Shown: positions 1 to 6,971 of the stretch, piece by piece | Layout of the letters: each line of letters starts with the position of its first letter | Position numbering within the stretch: the stretch's first letter is position 1 | From: Pseudomonadota bacterium | GTDB lineage: Bacteria > Pseudomonadota > Alphaproteobacteria > UBA1280 > RI-95 | NCBI GenBank assembly: GCA_016125375.1 | Contig: WGLU01000001.1 | Location: 186,001-250,000 of the forward strand | Reading direction: 5' to 3' | DNA length: 64,000 bases | Notes under the pieces: model-generated | The model's input: only the letters and a program-made list of their open reading frames with translations | Database searches by the model: none | What the model was told of the DNA's origin: nothing | Made by a program: the position numbers and the translations under genes

Positions 1-345
1 GGTCCATATATGTGCCAGATGCACGGAATGCTGAATTTGTTTCAGACTTCGCAAATCATGCACATCATCCAGCATATCGAGCAATGAGGATGGCACCGGA
101 ACCCCTCTATACACGCCTTTACGGCGCTTCTTCAGGCTCTCAAAGATGATTTGTCCGCTTTCAAAGTCCACTCGGTCTGCGGTCAAAGCCAATGCTTCCG
201 AGATTCTGCACCCGGTAAATGCAAGGACATGACAAAGAGTTCGCACTTGTTCAGGCGAGTCTTCTGCAGCTTTGAGGAAGGCTCTGCGCTCTCTGGCAGT
301 CAGATATTTTCGGCGGCCGCCTTGGTCGAATAGTTGTTCAGACAT
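1..345 (-). CDS. Tyrosine recombinase, FimB/FimE-like, 5' part only
   Basis: This is the first 115 codons of a site-specific recombinase of the lambda-integrase family; the 3' part lies outside the window. The protein opens almost at once with the start of the catalytic domain (YLTARERRAFLKAAE), so it lacks the usual ~100-residue core-binding domain. That architecture is typical of the ~200-residue FimB/FimE group. The catalytic Arg I is R47 in FTGCRISEALALT, and the beta-hairpin lysine region is SLKKRRKG (about K72-K76). Start is the ATG at 345. It is divergent from the secreted protein at 710, with two inverted palindromic sites between them. The other catalytic residues (H-R-H-Y) cannot be checked here, so it could be a fragment. 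Confidence 0.85.
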   Translation of the reverse strand, partial: MSEQLFDQGGRRKYLTARERRAFLKAAEDSPEQVRTLCHVLAFTGCRISEALALTADRVDFESGQIIFESLKKRRKGVYRGVPVPSSLLDMLDDVHDLRSLKQIQHSVHLAHIWT

Positions 346-397
346 CAGTCGTGTTACATCCCTTAAGACACGGCTGTCGGGCTCGCGCCACTGAACA

Positions 398-416
398 ACA
401 GAATTACCAATTCTGT
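398..416 (-). repeat. Inverted copy 1 of 19-bp palindromic site
   Basis: On the minus strand this reads ACAGAATTGGTAATTCTGT: 6-bp inverted arms (ACAGAA/TTCTGT) around the asymmetric core TTGGTAA. It matches the site at 527-545 at 16 of 19 positions but in opposite orientation. Arms plus a 7-bp core is the layout of a tyrosine-recombinase crossover site. A regulator operator is the alternative. It lies 52 bp upstream of the recombinase start. Confidence 0.6.
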
Positions 417-427
417 CAAATTACGGA

Positions 428-457
428 ATTATTTCACAATTTCTTATGGGGGTTCAA
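428..457 (-). promoter_or_regulatory. Candidate sigma70 promoter inside the inverted-site segment
   Basis: On the minus strand TTGAAC (452-457) and AATAAT (428-433) are separated by 18 bp. As sequenced it points towards the recombinase gene at 345. If the segment between the two 19-bp sites inverts, it would point towards the gene at 710. The region is AT-rich, so chance matches are likely. Confidence 0.35.
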
Positions 458-526
458 ACAAATTGTACATATTCACAAAGCCAACGATTTGTAAGATGTT
501 GAAATACATTGAATATTTCTTCTGAA

Positions 527-545
527 ACAAAATTGGTAATATTGT
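527..545 (+). repeat. Inverted copy 2 of 19-bp palindromic site
   Basis: ACAAAATTGGTAATATTGT shares the TTGGTAA core and near-identical arms with the reverse complement of 398-416. The palindrome extends outwards as GAAACAA (524-530) / TTGTTTC (542-548). A weaker third copy, GAATAGGTAATTTTTT, lies at 564-579 in the same orientation. The rest of the 346-709 gap is AT-rich with no gene. Confidence 0.6.
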
Positions 546-709
546 TTCAACATTATTTGTCGTGAATAGGTAATTTTTTTCAGATAACGGTTCACTGAAC
601 ACGCGGATTTTGGAGAGTATTCAGCTCTCATGTAAGCAAATATATTCCCTTGAACAGAGGGGCCATGACTGTCGGAAGTGAGATGTTTTAACCAATATTG
701 AGGGCAGTC

Positions 710-2041
710 ATGCGTAGTAAAATGTTTATTCGCGGCACATCCATTATGTCCGCCAAGTCAGAAGGTGCGCTTACCGAGAAGTGTATTCTCACAGCGTACT
801 ACGGAATCAGAGAAGTCATCAAAAGCGCTGTACATTTTATCTGTATAGCCGTTATGGGGCTCTTGCTATTCAGTACGAATGCAAATAGCCAGAATAAGTT
901 CTTCAGTACGCCAGAACGGGGAGGTGCAGAAGGAGCGAAAAGTCAGGCGATTCTCCAGATGCTGATGGATGAGAATGCAGCGCGTCACACCGAGACATCA
1001 GCAAATGCGACGAGCATTACAGCGCTCAGTGCATCAACAGAGGCCAGCTTTACAACGGTCGGCAGCTGTGGCGCGCAGGGCATGATATTCGGCCCCGGCC
1101 ACACGCTTGCCGATGGCAATGACTGTATCCCATCCATGCAGGTAGATAATGACGGGCGGATTGCGCTGCAGGCAGGGATGACCTTTGGCGACTATGAGAT
1201 ATGTTCTCCGACGACGGCTGGGACCATCCGCTACAACGCGTCCGCCAAACGCATGGAGTTCTGCAACGGTGATGTATGGGGCATGCTCGGCGGGAATACA
1301 GGTTGCTCGATTAACTTTCCCGCCATATCTGACGCAGATCCGGATAGCTATTACGACACCACAGATGCTGTTTACAGCGGCTCGACCGCAACAGCAGCGG
1401 TAAATGGGGCAACTTCGGCAACACTGCGCCGCAATGGGGGCAATACCGGTACCGCCTCTGGCGTAACCATCAATCCGGGTAATAGTGTCGGTATTCACGG
1501 CAAGTCAGCCACGATGTACAACCAGACTGCTGCGTTCACGCTTGATATCGGCGCTTACACTGCCTGCTGGCAGATTACGACCAAACAACAGGACGTCACG
1601 CCGAACAGCTTCTCTTTTACGAACGTATCGAATCAGAACCTCGATACGTTAGTTACCTCTAACAGTGTAACCGTCAGCGGTTTTGATGGTGCTCTGACTG
1701 CATCAGTATCGGGTCAGGGCAATCCACAAGTCAGCGTAGATGGTGGGGGATGGGCCTCATCCGCCTCTATCAGTGCCGGCCAGTCAGTCAGACTCAGGCT
1801 AACGTCGAACAACGCTTATAGCAGTGCGGTATCTGCTTATCTTAACATAGGTACCTACTCGACCTCATGGAGCGTTACCACAAAGCCAAATGGCTGTAAT
1901 ACGCCATGCGGGTTTGTTGCTAACGGCGGAACCTGGAAGGCGAACGGCGCCAATACTGCCTGCGGTGCAAGTTGGTCCTGCCCGCACATTGTGTTCTACA
2001 AATGTGTTGATGGCAGTGGTGTTGTGACGAGTTCATGCTGA
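710..2041 (+). CDS. Secreted or surface protein with two Ig-like repeats
   Basis: A 443-residue protein. The ATG at 710 is preceded by GAGGG at 8 bp, which favours it over an upstream TTG at 698. Residues about 40-61 form a hydrophobic segment ending in STNANSQ, which looks like a signal peptide or anchor after an unusually long N-terminal region. A motif rich in C and G follows (CGAQGMIFGPGHTL), then TIRYNASAKRMEFCNGDVW, a pattern I associate with phage-tail and pilus-like secreted proteins. Two related ~75-residue repeats follow; each ends in a DIGAYTACWQITTK or NIGTYSTSWSVTTK strand and resembles bacterial Ig-like adhesin domains. The C-terminal ~45 residues hold seven Cys. Function is unknown; a surface adhesin or fibre is the best guess. 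Confidence 0.7.
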   Translation: MRSKMFIRGTSIMSAKSEGALTEKCILTAYYGIREVIKSAVHFICIAVMGLLLFSTNANSQNKFFSTPERGGAEGAKSQAILQMLMDENAARHTETSANATSITALSASTEASFTTVGSCGAQGMIFGPGHTLADGNDCIPSMQVDNDGRIALQAGMTFGDYEICSPTTAGTIRYNASAKRMEFCNGDVWGMLGGNTGCSINFPAISDADPDSYYDTTDAVYSGSTATAAVNGATSATLRRNGGNTGTASGVTINPGNSVGIHGKSATMYNQTAAFTLDIGAYTACWQITTKQQDVTPNSFSFTNVSNQNLDTLVTSNSVTVSGFDGALTASVSGQGNPQVSVDGGGWASSASISAGQSVRLRLTSNNAYSSAVSAYLNIGTYSTSWSVTTKPNGCNTPCGFVANGGTWKANGANTACGASWSCPHIVFYKCVDGSGVVTSSC

Positions 2042-2078
2042 TTGTTCCAGGGAGAGGGGAGCTAACTGCAGTCAGTTA

Positions 2079-2780
2079 TTAGCGTGACTGCGATATGCCG
2101 GGTTGCAGAAAGCGCTCCAACCCATCCCAAGATGTACGCAGAATGGGCCGCGTACGCGGGTCAATCAGACCGACTTCATCAAGCGTGTATTCTTTGCGCC
2201 CGTAGTTACAAGGTGCACAGGTAACGACAACATTCTCGATGCTGTTATCGCCACCACGACTGTGGGGCAGAATGTGGTCGAACTGGAGCCACATGCATTG
2301 CAGCGCAGCGTGTTGGGTTTGGTTGGATGATCCCCAGCAGGCTGCGATGGGATAGGCGCTATGCATGGCCTTGCGAACATTCTCGTGGATGAGTGGAATG
2401 CCACAGAAAAGGCAGTGGCGGCCATAGACCTGAGTGATGTCTTCTTTCCGGGTATCGGAGGGCATGCGTTCTTGTGCGCGCTCAGATTTTTTCAGGTAGG
2501 GCGGTGAGTCGGGAACCTCTCTGAAGCGTCTGAACTTGGGCTGCTCGGGATTTTCTTCCAGGCTGCCCCAGAGGGATTCAGTCCAATTACGTATGGTGGG
2601 TATGTTCGCATCGTGGATAAGTTGCTCGGCTATTTGATGATGGCCGGACAGATGCGCCGATGTTGCGCGGTCCAGTAGGTGGGCGGCATGAAAAATCTCG
2701 CTGATAGGGGCGCGCATGCAAGTACGTGGCTGCCAAAAAGCAGCATCTAAGGAGTCAGTTTGTGAGGAGGTGTCTTTCAT
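2079..2780 (-). CDS. HNH endonuclease family protein
   Basis: A 233-residue protein with a C-terminal HNH nuclease domain. The first zinc-knuckle pair is C123-x2-C126, followed by the DHILPHSRGGDNSIENVVV core (D168, H169, N183) and a second pair C188-x2-C191. The N-terminal ~115 residues have no recognised domain. I place the start at the ATG at 2780, because a longer reading to 2945 would run through tRNA-Phe. The Shine-Dalgarno is weak, so a later Met (about residue 22) is possible. The gene begins 24 bp from the tRNA 3' end. Such proteins occur in mobile elements and as solitary McrA-like nucleases; the substrate is not predictable. Confidence 0.8.
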   Translation of the reverse strand: MKDTSSQTDSLDAAFWQPRTCMRAPISEIFHAAHLLDRATSAHLSGHHQIAEQLIHDANIPTIRNWTESLWGSLEENPEQPKFRRFREVPDSPPYLKKSERAQERMPSDTRKEDITQVYGRHCLFCGIPLIHENVRKAMHSAYPIAACWGSSNQTQHAALQCMWLQFDHILPHSRGGDNSIENVVVTCAPCNYGRKEYTLDEVGLIDPRTRPILRTSWDGLERFLQPGISQSR

Positions 2781-2803
2781 CTGCTTGGCGGATTCTTGAA
2801 AGG

Positions 2804-2879
2804 TGGTGGCCAGGGACGGAATCGAACCGCCGACACGGGGATTTTCAATCCCCTGCTCTACCGACTGAGCTACCTGGCC
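2804..2879 (-). tRNA. tRNA-Phe(GAA)
   Basis: A 76-nt cloverleaf with encoded CCA. The acceptor stem GGCCAGG pairs with CCTGGCC. The anticodon loop carries GAA (stem GGGGA/TCCCC), and the T-loop reads TTCGATT. Its 3' end faces the HNH gene and the recombinase region, the side where genomic islands usually integrate. Confidence 0.97.
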
Positions 2880-2950
2880 ATTGGCGAAAGAACGGTCGGA
2901 TACTATGACAGTGACTTGGCCTTTGCAACGAAAAATTACGCCCATCCGGT

Positions 2951-2979
2951 AAAAAAATGCCCCCGCGGAAGCAGGGGCA
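2951..2979 (-). terminator. Rho-independent terminator of the MFS gene
   Basis: On the minus strand the stem TGCCCCTGC/GCGGGGGCA with loop TTCC is followed by seven T. It lies 36 bp downstream of the MFS stop codon. Confidence 0.85.
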
Positions 2980-3014
2980 AGGATGGGTAGTCTCGTATGT
3001 ACGGGCGGGGTACC

Positions 3015-4361
3015 CTAGCTGTCATGAACCCACTTCATCCGGACACATGGTGTGCGGAGGATGGTGGTGCTCATCCGGCGGGTGCGCTTGGACATGGTGT
3101 ACATGTTGTTGTCTGTCCAAGCGCTGACCTTGCGCCATACGAGGCGGATTTCTCCCTCAGGCAGCTGGGTATCCTCGATAACAGGTACGCCACTGCGTGT
3201 ATAGCTGAGCAGGGCAATCAGGCCGCCGATAAGGAACAGGCTGCCAATCACGGCAGGCAGGCCCATGTAGCCTAAATGGTCCAGCATATAGCCGTTCAGC
3301 AAGGGGCCGGTCATACTGCCTGCGTCATAGCAGATGTTCAGCATGGTTGTTGCCAGCATCAGCTCGGCAGCGCGGAAGCGCTCGCCCAGCAATGCAGAGC
3401 CGGTAACGCCCATGACCGAGCACAAGGCACCCAGCACAAAAACAGCGGTCATCAGGCCTATGCCAGTCCAAGCAGAGGCTGCCAGCAGCAGTGCTGTTAC
3501 AACGCCAACACCCATCGTGCCCAGGGTGAACAGGTTCTTGTCCGACCGGTCCATGACCATTGCCAGTGGATATTGCATCACCAGACCGCCCGCAATAAAC
3601 CATGTCATCAGCATCAGTGCATTTTGCTCACTCATGCCTGCGCCAAGGCCGAACATGCCCAGAAAATCCAGTACACCTTCGGTTGCGTAGCCGGCAACAA
3701 AGCAGACTGCCCACAGGAACGTATGGCCTTTGATAATACCGCGCAGGTTGCCGAAAGTTGGCGGTGTGATGCTCAAATCGGGCAGACGTGTGGTCAAAAT
3801 CGGCAGAGCAGACAGGATGGATGCACCAACGCAGATGGCAAAACCGCTGTTGCCTACACCTGTTTGGGCAATGGCAAGCGGGCCAAGGGCATAGCCACCC
3901 ATACTGGCGAGAAAGTACAACGTAAAGACACGGCTGAGCTCATTCTCCCGTGTGCGGGCATACAGCCAGAGGTCAAAAATAACATACACCGGCCCAACCA
4001 GCAGGCCGCGCAGAGCTTCGTGGCTCATCCACAGAGCATATGCGTCCGGATTGATGGCAGGCAGTGCCAACGCCACTGTGATAATGGCAAAGGCAGCCGG
4101 AATGAACGTATTCAGGCCAACATAGCGGATAATGTACGGACCGCCGAACAGGGCGACGATACGGCCGATTACTGCACACGTAAACAACATGCCAATATCG
4201 CTGGCAGACCAGCCAAGCGCTTCACCCTGCAAGGTGACGGCAGGCGCAATGCAGCCGAAGGCGGCCATTAAAAAGAAGGCGGAAACAATGACGGGCCACG
4301 TGCCGACCAACGATGCTGGCAGCAAAGCCGTAGTCCGATTTTTTACAATATGCCAAAACAT
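3015..4361 (-). CDS. MFS transporter
   Basis: A ~448-residue inner-membrane protein of the major facilitator superfamily with about 12 hydrophobic helices. Typical features are a repeated two-bundle layout, a cytoplasmic loop with MVMDRSDKN after the middle, and many Gly-rich helices. The C-terminal ~60 residues are polar and cytoplasmic. The substrate is not predictable. I use the ATG at 4361; a GTG at 4370 is possible and neither has a clear Shine-Dalgarno. It is a single gene with its own terminator, preceded by a 300-bp hairpin-rich leader region. Confidence 0.85.
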   Translation of the reverse strand: MFWHIVKNRTTALLPASLVGTWPVIVSAFFLMAAFGCIAPAVTLQGEALGWSASDIGMLFTCAVIGRIVALFGGPYIIRYVGLNTFIPAAFAIITVALALPAINPDAYALWMSHEALRGLLVGPVYVIFDLWLYARTRENELSRVFTLYFLASMGGYALGPLAIAQTGVGNSGFAICVGASILSALPILTTRLPDLSITPPTFGNLRGIIKGHTFLWAVCFVAGYATEGVLDFLGMFGLGAGMSEQNALMLMTWFIAGGLVMQYPLAMVMDRSDKNLFTLGTMGVGVVTALLLAASAWTGIGLMTAVFVLGALCSVMGVTGSALLGERFRAAELMLATTMLNICYDAGSMTGPLLNGYMLDHLGYMGLPAVIGSLFLIGGLIALLSYTRSGVPVIEDTQLPEGEIRLVWRKVSAWTDNNMYTMSKRTRRMSTTILRTPCVRMKWVHDS

Positions 4362-4671
4362 GGCGAACACACATAATCTAGTTTATTTGATTTCAAGACA
4401 AAGCCGCGCGCAGGTACCTGATGGTCAGGCCGCGGTGCGGTAGAAGACTGTTAAGGCTAAGGGACCCTAATCTTCGGGGGAAACGCAGTGGGGAGGCTCG
4501 CTAGCGCGCACGAAAACAGGGGGGAGGCAGGCTCCCATCCGGTCTTTCAGGCTGTACAGCAGCCCGTATGTTACTTGCGCTAACATGGTCGATCACTCGA
4601 TTTTTTTAGAATGCTTGGTACACATCTCTTATGCACCAGCGCCTTAAAAATGACACTGACAGCCACTTTTG
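4362..4671. other. Gene-free hairpin-rich interval
   Basis: No gene fits here. The part around 4434-4570 is GC-rich and self-complementary, with GGGAG-gcagg-CTCCC near 4532-4546 and GGCTG-tacag-CAGCC near 4550-4564. It would be a ~200-nt leader for the MFS gene on the minus strand, or a small RNA. I could not match it to SRP RNA (no GGAAGGAAGCAGC), RNase P, or a riboswitch class I know. Confidence 0.4.
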
Positions 4672-5613
4672 TCAAGGGTGCAATGCAATATCAGCCCAGA
4701 TGGACAAATGGTCGCTCCATTTAACGAAGACAAAACCGCTGTCGGATACTGTTGCTGTTTGTGGCACAAGGATATGGTCGATGGGCACGGCCGGGATGAC
4801 GGAAAGCCAGGATGACATCCAGTTGTGAGCGCGCTTAAGGCCCTGTTTTGACTGAATGTTTTTGAAAGCATCATCCCACTGTACGGTATTGAAGTCCCCC
4901 ATGACGATAAGGGGGTGCTCGGGCTTGAACAGGCTGATGGCACTGAGGGTCCGGTCGCGCCATTCGCGCAGCCCCGGAGAGATGGGTGGTAACGGGTGTG
5001 CGGCTACTAAAGTGACATATCCCTGAGGGAGTAGAATGTCATAAACCGGTGATGTATCGTCTATCGTCAATCGGGGACGTATGGGGTAGCGGCTCAGCAC
5101 GGTGGTCGGGTGACTCATCAAACCGCGGACTGTATGGCGATAGGGCAGGGCATCACCGAGGGCTTGCTCGGCGGCGTGCTCCATATCCGGCGTACTTTCC
5201 AGAATGACAGCGATATCAGGGGTCACAGTGGTCAATTGGTGCACTTTATCAGCCACATGTGCAGGTGTTTCGGACATGGCAGCATTGATGTTCATAACCA
5301 TCAGCCGCAAGGTATTGGGCGCTGGTGGCGCCGCTGGGACGTGCTGGCGTAATAGCGCCGGCACAGTAAACAGGCAGAAAAACAAGGTGGCGGGCAGGAA
5401 CAGCCCTGTCAGGCCCTTGCGGACCCACTTGCCACGGACTTTGTGTAGGAGGACCAACATGATGAGGGCAAACAGAAAATCGGTCCAGATGACGTAACGG
5501 ATGCTGTCCAGCAGCAGGAAGAAGTGCCATTCGGTCATAAAGGGGGTCACAATCTGGACGACGGTGAACACGGTCAGTAACATACTGAGTTGGAAGGGCA
5601 GGGTACGCAGCAT
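4672..5613 (-). CDS. Membrane-anchored endonuclease/exonuclease/phosphatase family protein
   Basis: A 313-residue protein. About three hydrophobic segments fill the first ~95 residues, followed by an EEP (DNase I/exonuclease III fold) domain. Family motifs are MVMNINAAM, VILESTP (metal-binding Glu), VMGDFNTV, and IDHILVP followed by WSDHLSI (catalytic His). The layout is like E. coli YafD, and the active domain probably faces the periplasm. ATG at 5613 is preceded by AAGGCG. It lies downstream of a related gene (5676-6674), with a terminator in the 62-bp gap. The substrate (nucleic acid, phospholipid or phosphoinositide-like) cannot be told from sequence. Confidence 0.82.
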   Translation of the reverse strand: MLRTLPFQLSMLLTVFTVVQIVTPFMTEWHFFLLLDSIRYVIWTDFLFALIMLVLLHKVRGKWVRKGLTGLFLPATLFFCLFTVPALLRQHVPAAPPAPNTLRLMVMNINAAMSETPAHVADKVHQLTTVTPDIAVILESTPDMEHAAEQALGDALPYRHTVRGLMSHPTTVLSRYPIRPRLTIDDTSPVYDILLPQGYVTLVAAHPLPPISPGLREWRDRTLSAISLFKPEHPLIVMGDFNTVQWDDAFKNIQSKQGLKRAHNWMSSWLSVIPAVPIDHILVPQTATVSDSGFVFVKWSDHLSIWADIALHP

Positions 5614-5640
5614 GAGGACGCCTTAATCTTGTTATCCCAT

Positions 5641-5670
5641 AAAAAATGCCACCCCGTTGACGGGGTGGCA
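5641..5670 (-). terminator. Rho-independent terminator between the two EEP genes
   Basis: On the minus strand TGCCACCCCG-tcaa-CGGGGTGGCA is followed by six T. It ends the 5676-6674 gene and sits 28 bp before the start of the next EEP gene, so that gene depends on read-through or on a promoter hidden in the hairpin region. Confidence 0.85.
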
Positions 5671-5675
5671 AGTCG

Positions 5676-6674
5676 CTAATGAGGCATCAGACGGACATCC
5701 GCCACAACGGCCAGATGGTCGGTTGCGGGAACGTACCGGACATCGCTTGCCAGCACCTGCGTGTTCTCGGGCACCAGAACGTAGTCCAGCGGTGCAACCG
5801 GAACCACCCGCCATTGCCGCCCGTAAAAGGCGACCCTGTAGGCAGGGAAGGTCGGTTGCGGCAGGCCGGCCATTTTCAGGCCGAAGCGCGTCATCAGGTT
5901 TTGGATGTTACGCTGCCAGGGCACGGTATTGAAGTCCCCGGTAATGACGACCGGCAGGTCGGTTTCGACCTTGCTGAGGCTGTCCAGCGCCGCATTGCGG
6001 GCCAGATGCCGTGCCGGTGTCAGGGGTGAGTAGGGGTGCACCTGCACGAGGCGGAACGTGCCGTTCGGCCCGTCCACATCGTAATGGACAATGCGCCCTT
6101 CATCCTGAATCAGCACCCTGCGGACAGGGTATTTGCTGAGCAGGATCATGCTGTAATCGCCGTAGTTGCTGGCAACCTGCGTGACGATCTGGTTGGGATA
6201 CTGGCGGGCGAGCCGCGGCAGATATTTGTCCCAATCCGGGCGCGCCTCGACGATGCTCATCACATCGGGGTTCGTTTCCAGAATGAACTTGACCTTCGGT
6301 CCCAGATTGTCGTTGGGATGAAGGGCGTTCAGGCTGGCAATCCGCATTACGTCCGCCTCGATCGGGTGCGGCGGAAAGGATGCAGATTCAGGCTGCTGGA
6401 CGCGCAGATAGATAATGGCGCCCAACACGGCAGACAGCAAAGCCACAACGGGCCAGCGCCAGCGGTCGGTCTTGTTGTTGTAGATCAGCAGCATCAGCAG
6501 GCCGCGCCACGGAAACCACAACAGGAACAAGCCGCCCAGCGTTATGAAGGTGAGTGGCAGGGCAAGGCTGTGGATGAGCATGAGCGCATACACATGCTGA
6601 AATGCCGCTGCCACAATCTGGACCCCGCCCAGCAGGCAAAGCCCGAGGGTGAGCAGATAACGGGTCAGCGCCAT
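5676..6674 (-). CDS. Membrane-anchored endonuclease/exonuclease/phosphatase family protein
   Basis: A 332-residue paralogue of the neighbouring gene: about three N-terminal hydrophobic segments, then an EEP domain with RIASLNALH, MSIVEARPDW (Glu ligand), VVITGDFNTVPW, PLDYVLVPE and ATDHLAVVADV. The ATG at 6674 has GGAGG five bases upstream and is a better start than the ATG at 6686. It is divergent from the ClpP-like gene at 6972. It probably acts at the outer face of the inner membrane; the substrate is unknown. Confidence 0.85.
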   Translation of the reverse strand: MALTRYLLTLGLCLLGGVQIVAAAFQHVYALMLIHSLALPLTFITLGGLFLLWFPWRGLLMLLIYNNKTDRWRWPVVALLSAVLGAIIYLRVQQPESASFPPHPIEADVMRIASLNALHPNDNLGPKVKFILETNPDVMSIVEARPDWDKYLPRLARQYPNQIVTQVASNYGDYSMILLSKYPVRRVLIQDEGRIVHYDVDGPNGTFRLVQVHPYSPLTPARHLARNAALDSLSKVETDLPVVITGDFNTVPWQRNIQNLMTRFGLKMAGLPQPTFPAYRVAFYGRQWRVVPVAPLDYVLVPENTQVLASDVRYVPATDHLAVVADVRLMPH

Positions 6675-6971
6675 AAGCGCCTCCATGGGGTTAGAGCTTC
6701 AGGATATGCGAAACGTGAAAAGATACAGCAAACTGTACGCAGAAAAGGTGCGCGCAGACGGTGTTATTGTCAAGTGCGATGGGGAGCGGAAAGCACTCTA
6801 AATGGCAGTGCAGCATAAAAAAATTGCATGCGTATACATTTTTTTGTGGCAAGGGCCTTTACGCCTCGGTATCATCCACCTCTGAACGTTGTTCAATCTC
6901 TTTTCACTTTTCTTCAAAGCGTGTTTTCACACTTAGTCTCCTTTTTTCCCCGAGTTTTCGGAGGCAAAACA
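6675..6971. other. Divergent intergenic leader of the ClpP-like gene
   Basis: 297 bp without a gene, between divergent coding regions. The right half (about 6850-6960) is strikingly pyrimidine-rich on the plus strand and would be a long 5' UTR. A/T runs flank TGCATGCGTATACA near 6815-6847. I see no convincing sigma70 or sigma32 promoter pair. Confidence 0.4.

Noticed and set aside
2781-2945. N-terminal extension of the HNH protein
   Set aside because: It would be translated from tRNA-Phe sequence; the start at 2780 is used.
3276-4271. 331-codon open frame opposite the MFS gene
   Set aside because: Low-complexity Gln/His/Cys-rich translation typical of an antisense frame over membrane helices.
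4434-4570. SRP RNA, RNase P RNA or a known riboswitch
   Set aside because: None of the conserved sequence blocks I know for these classes is present.
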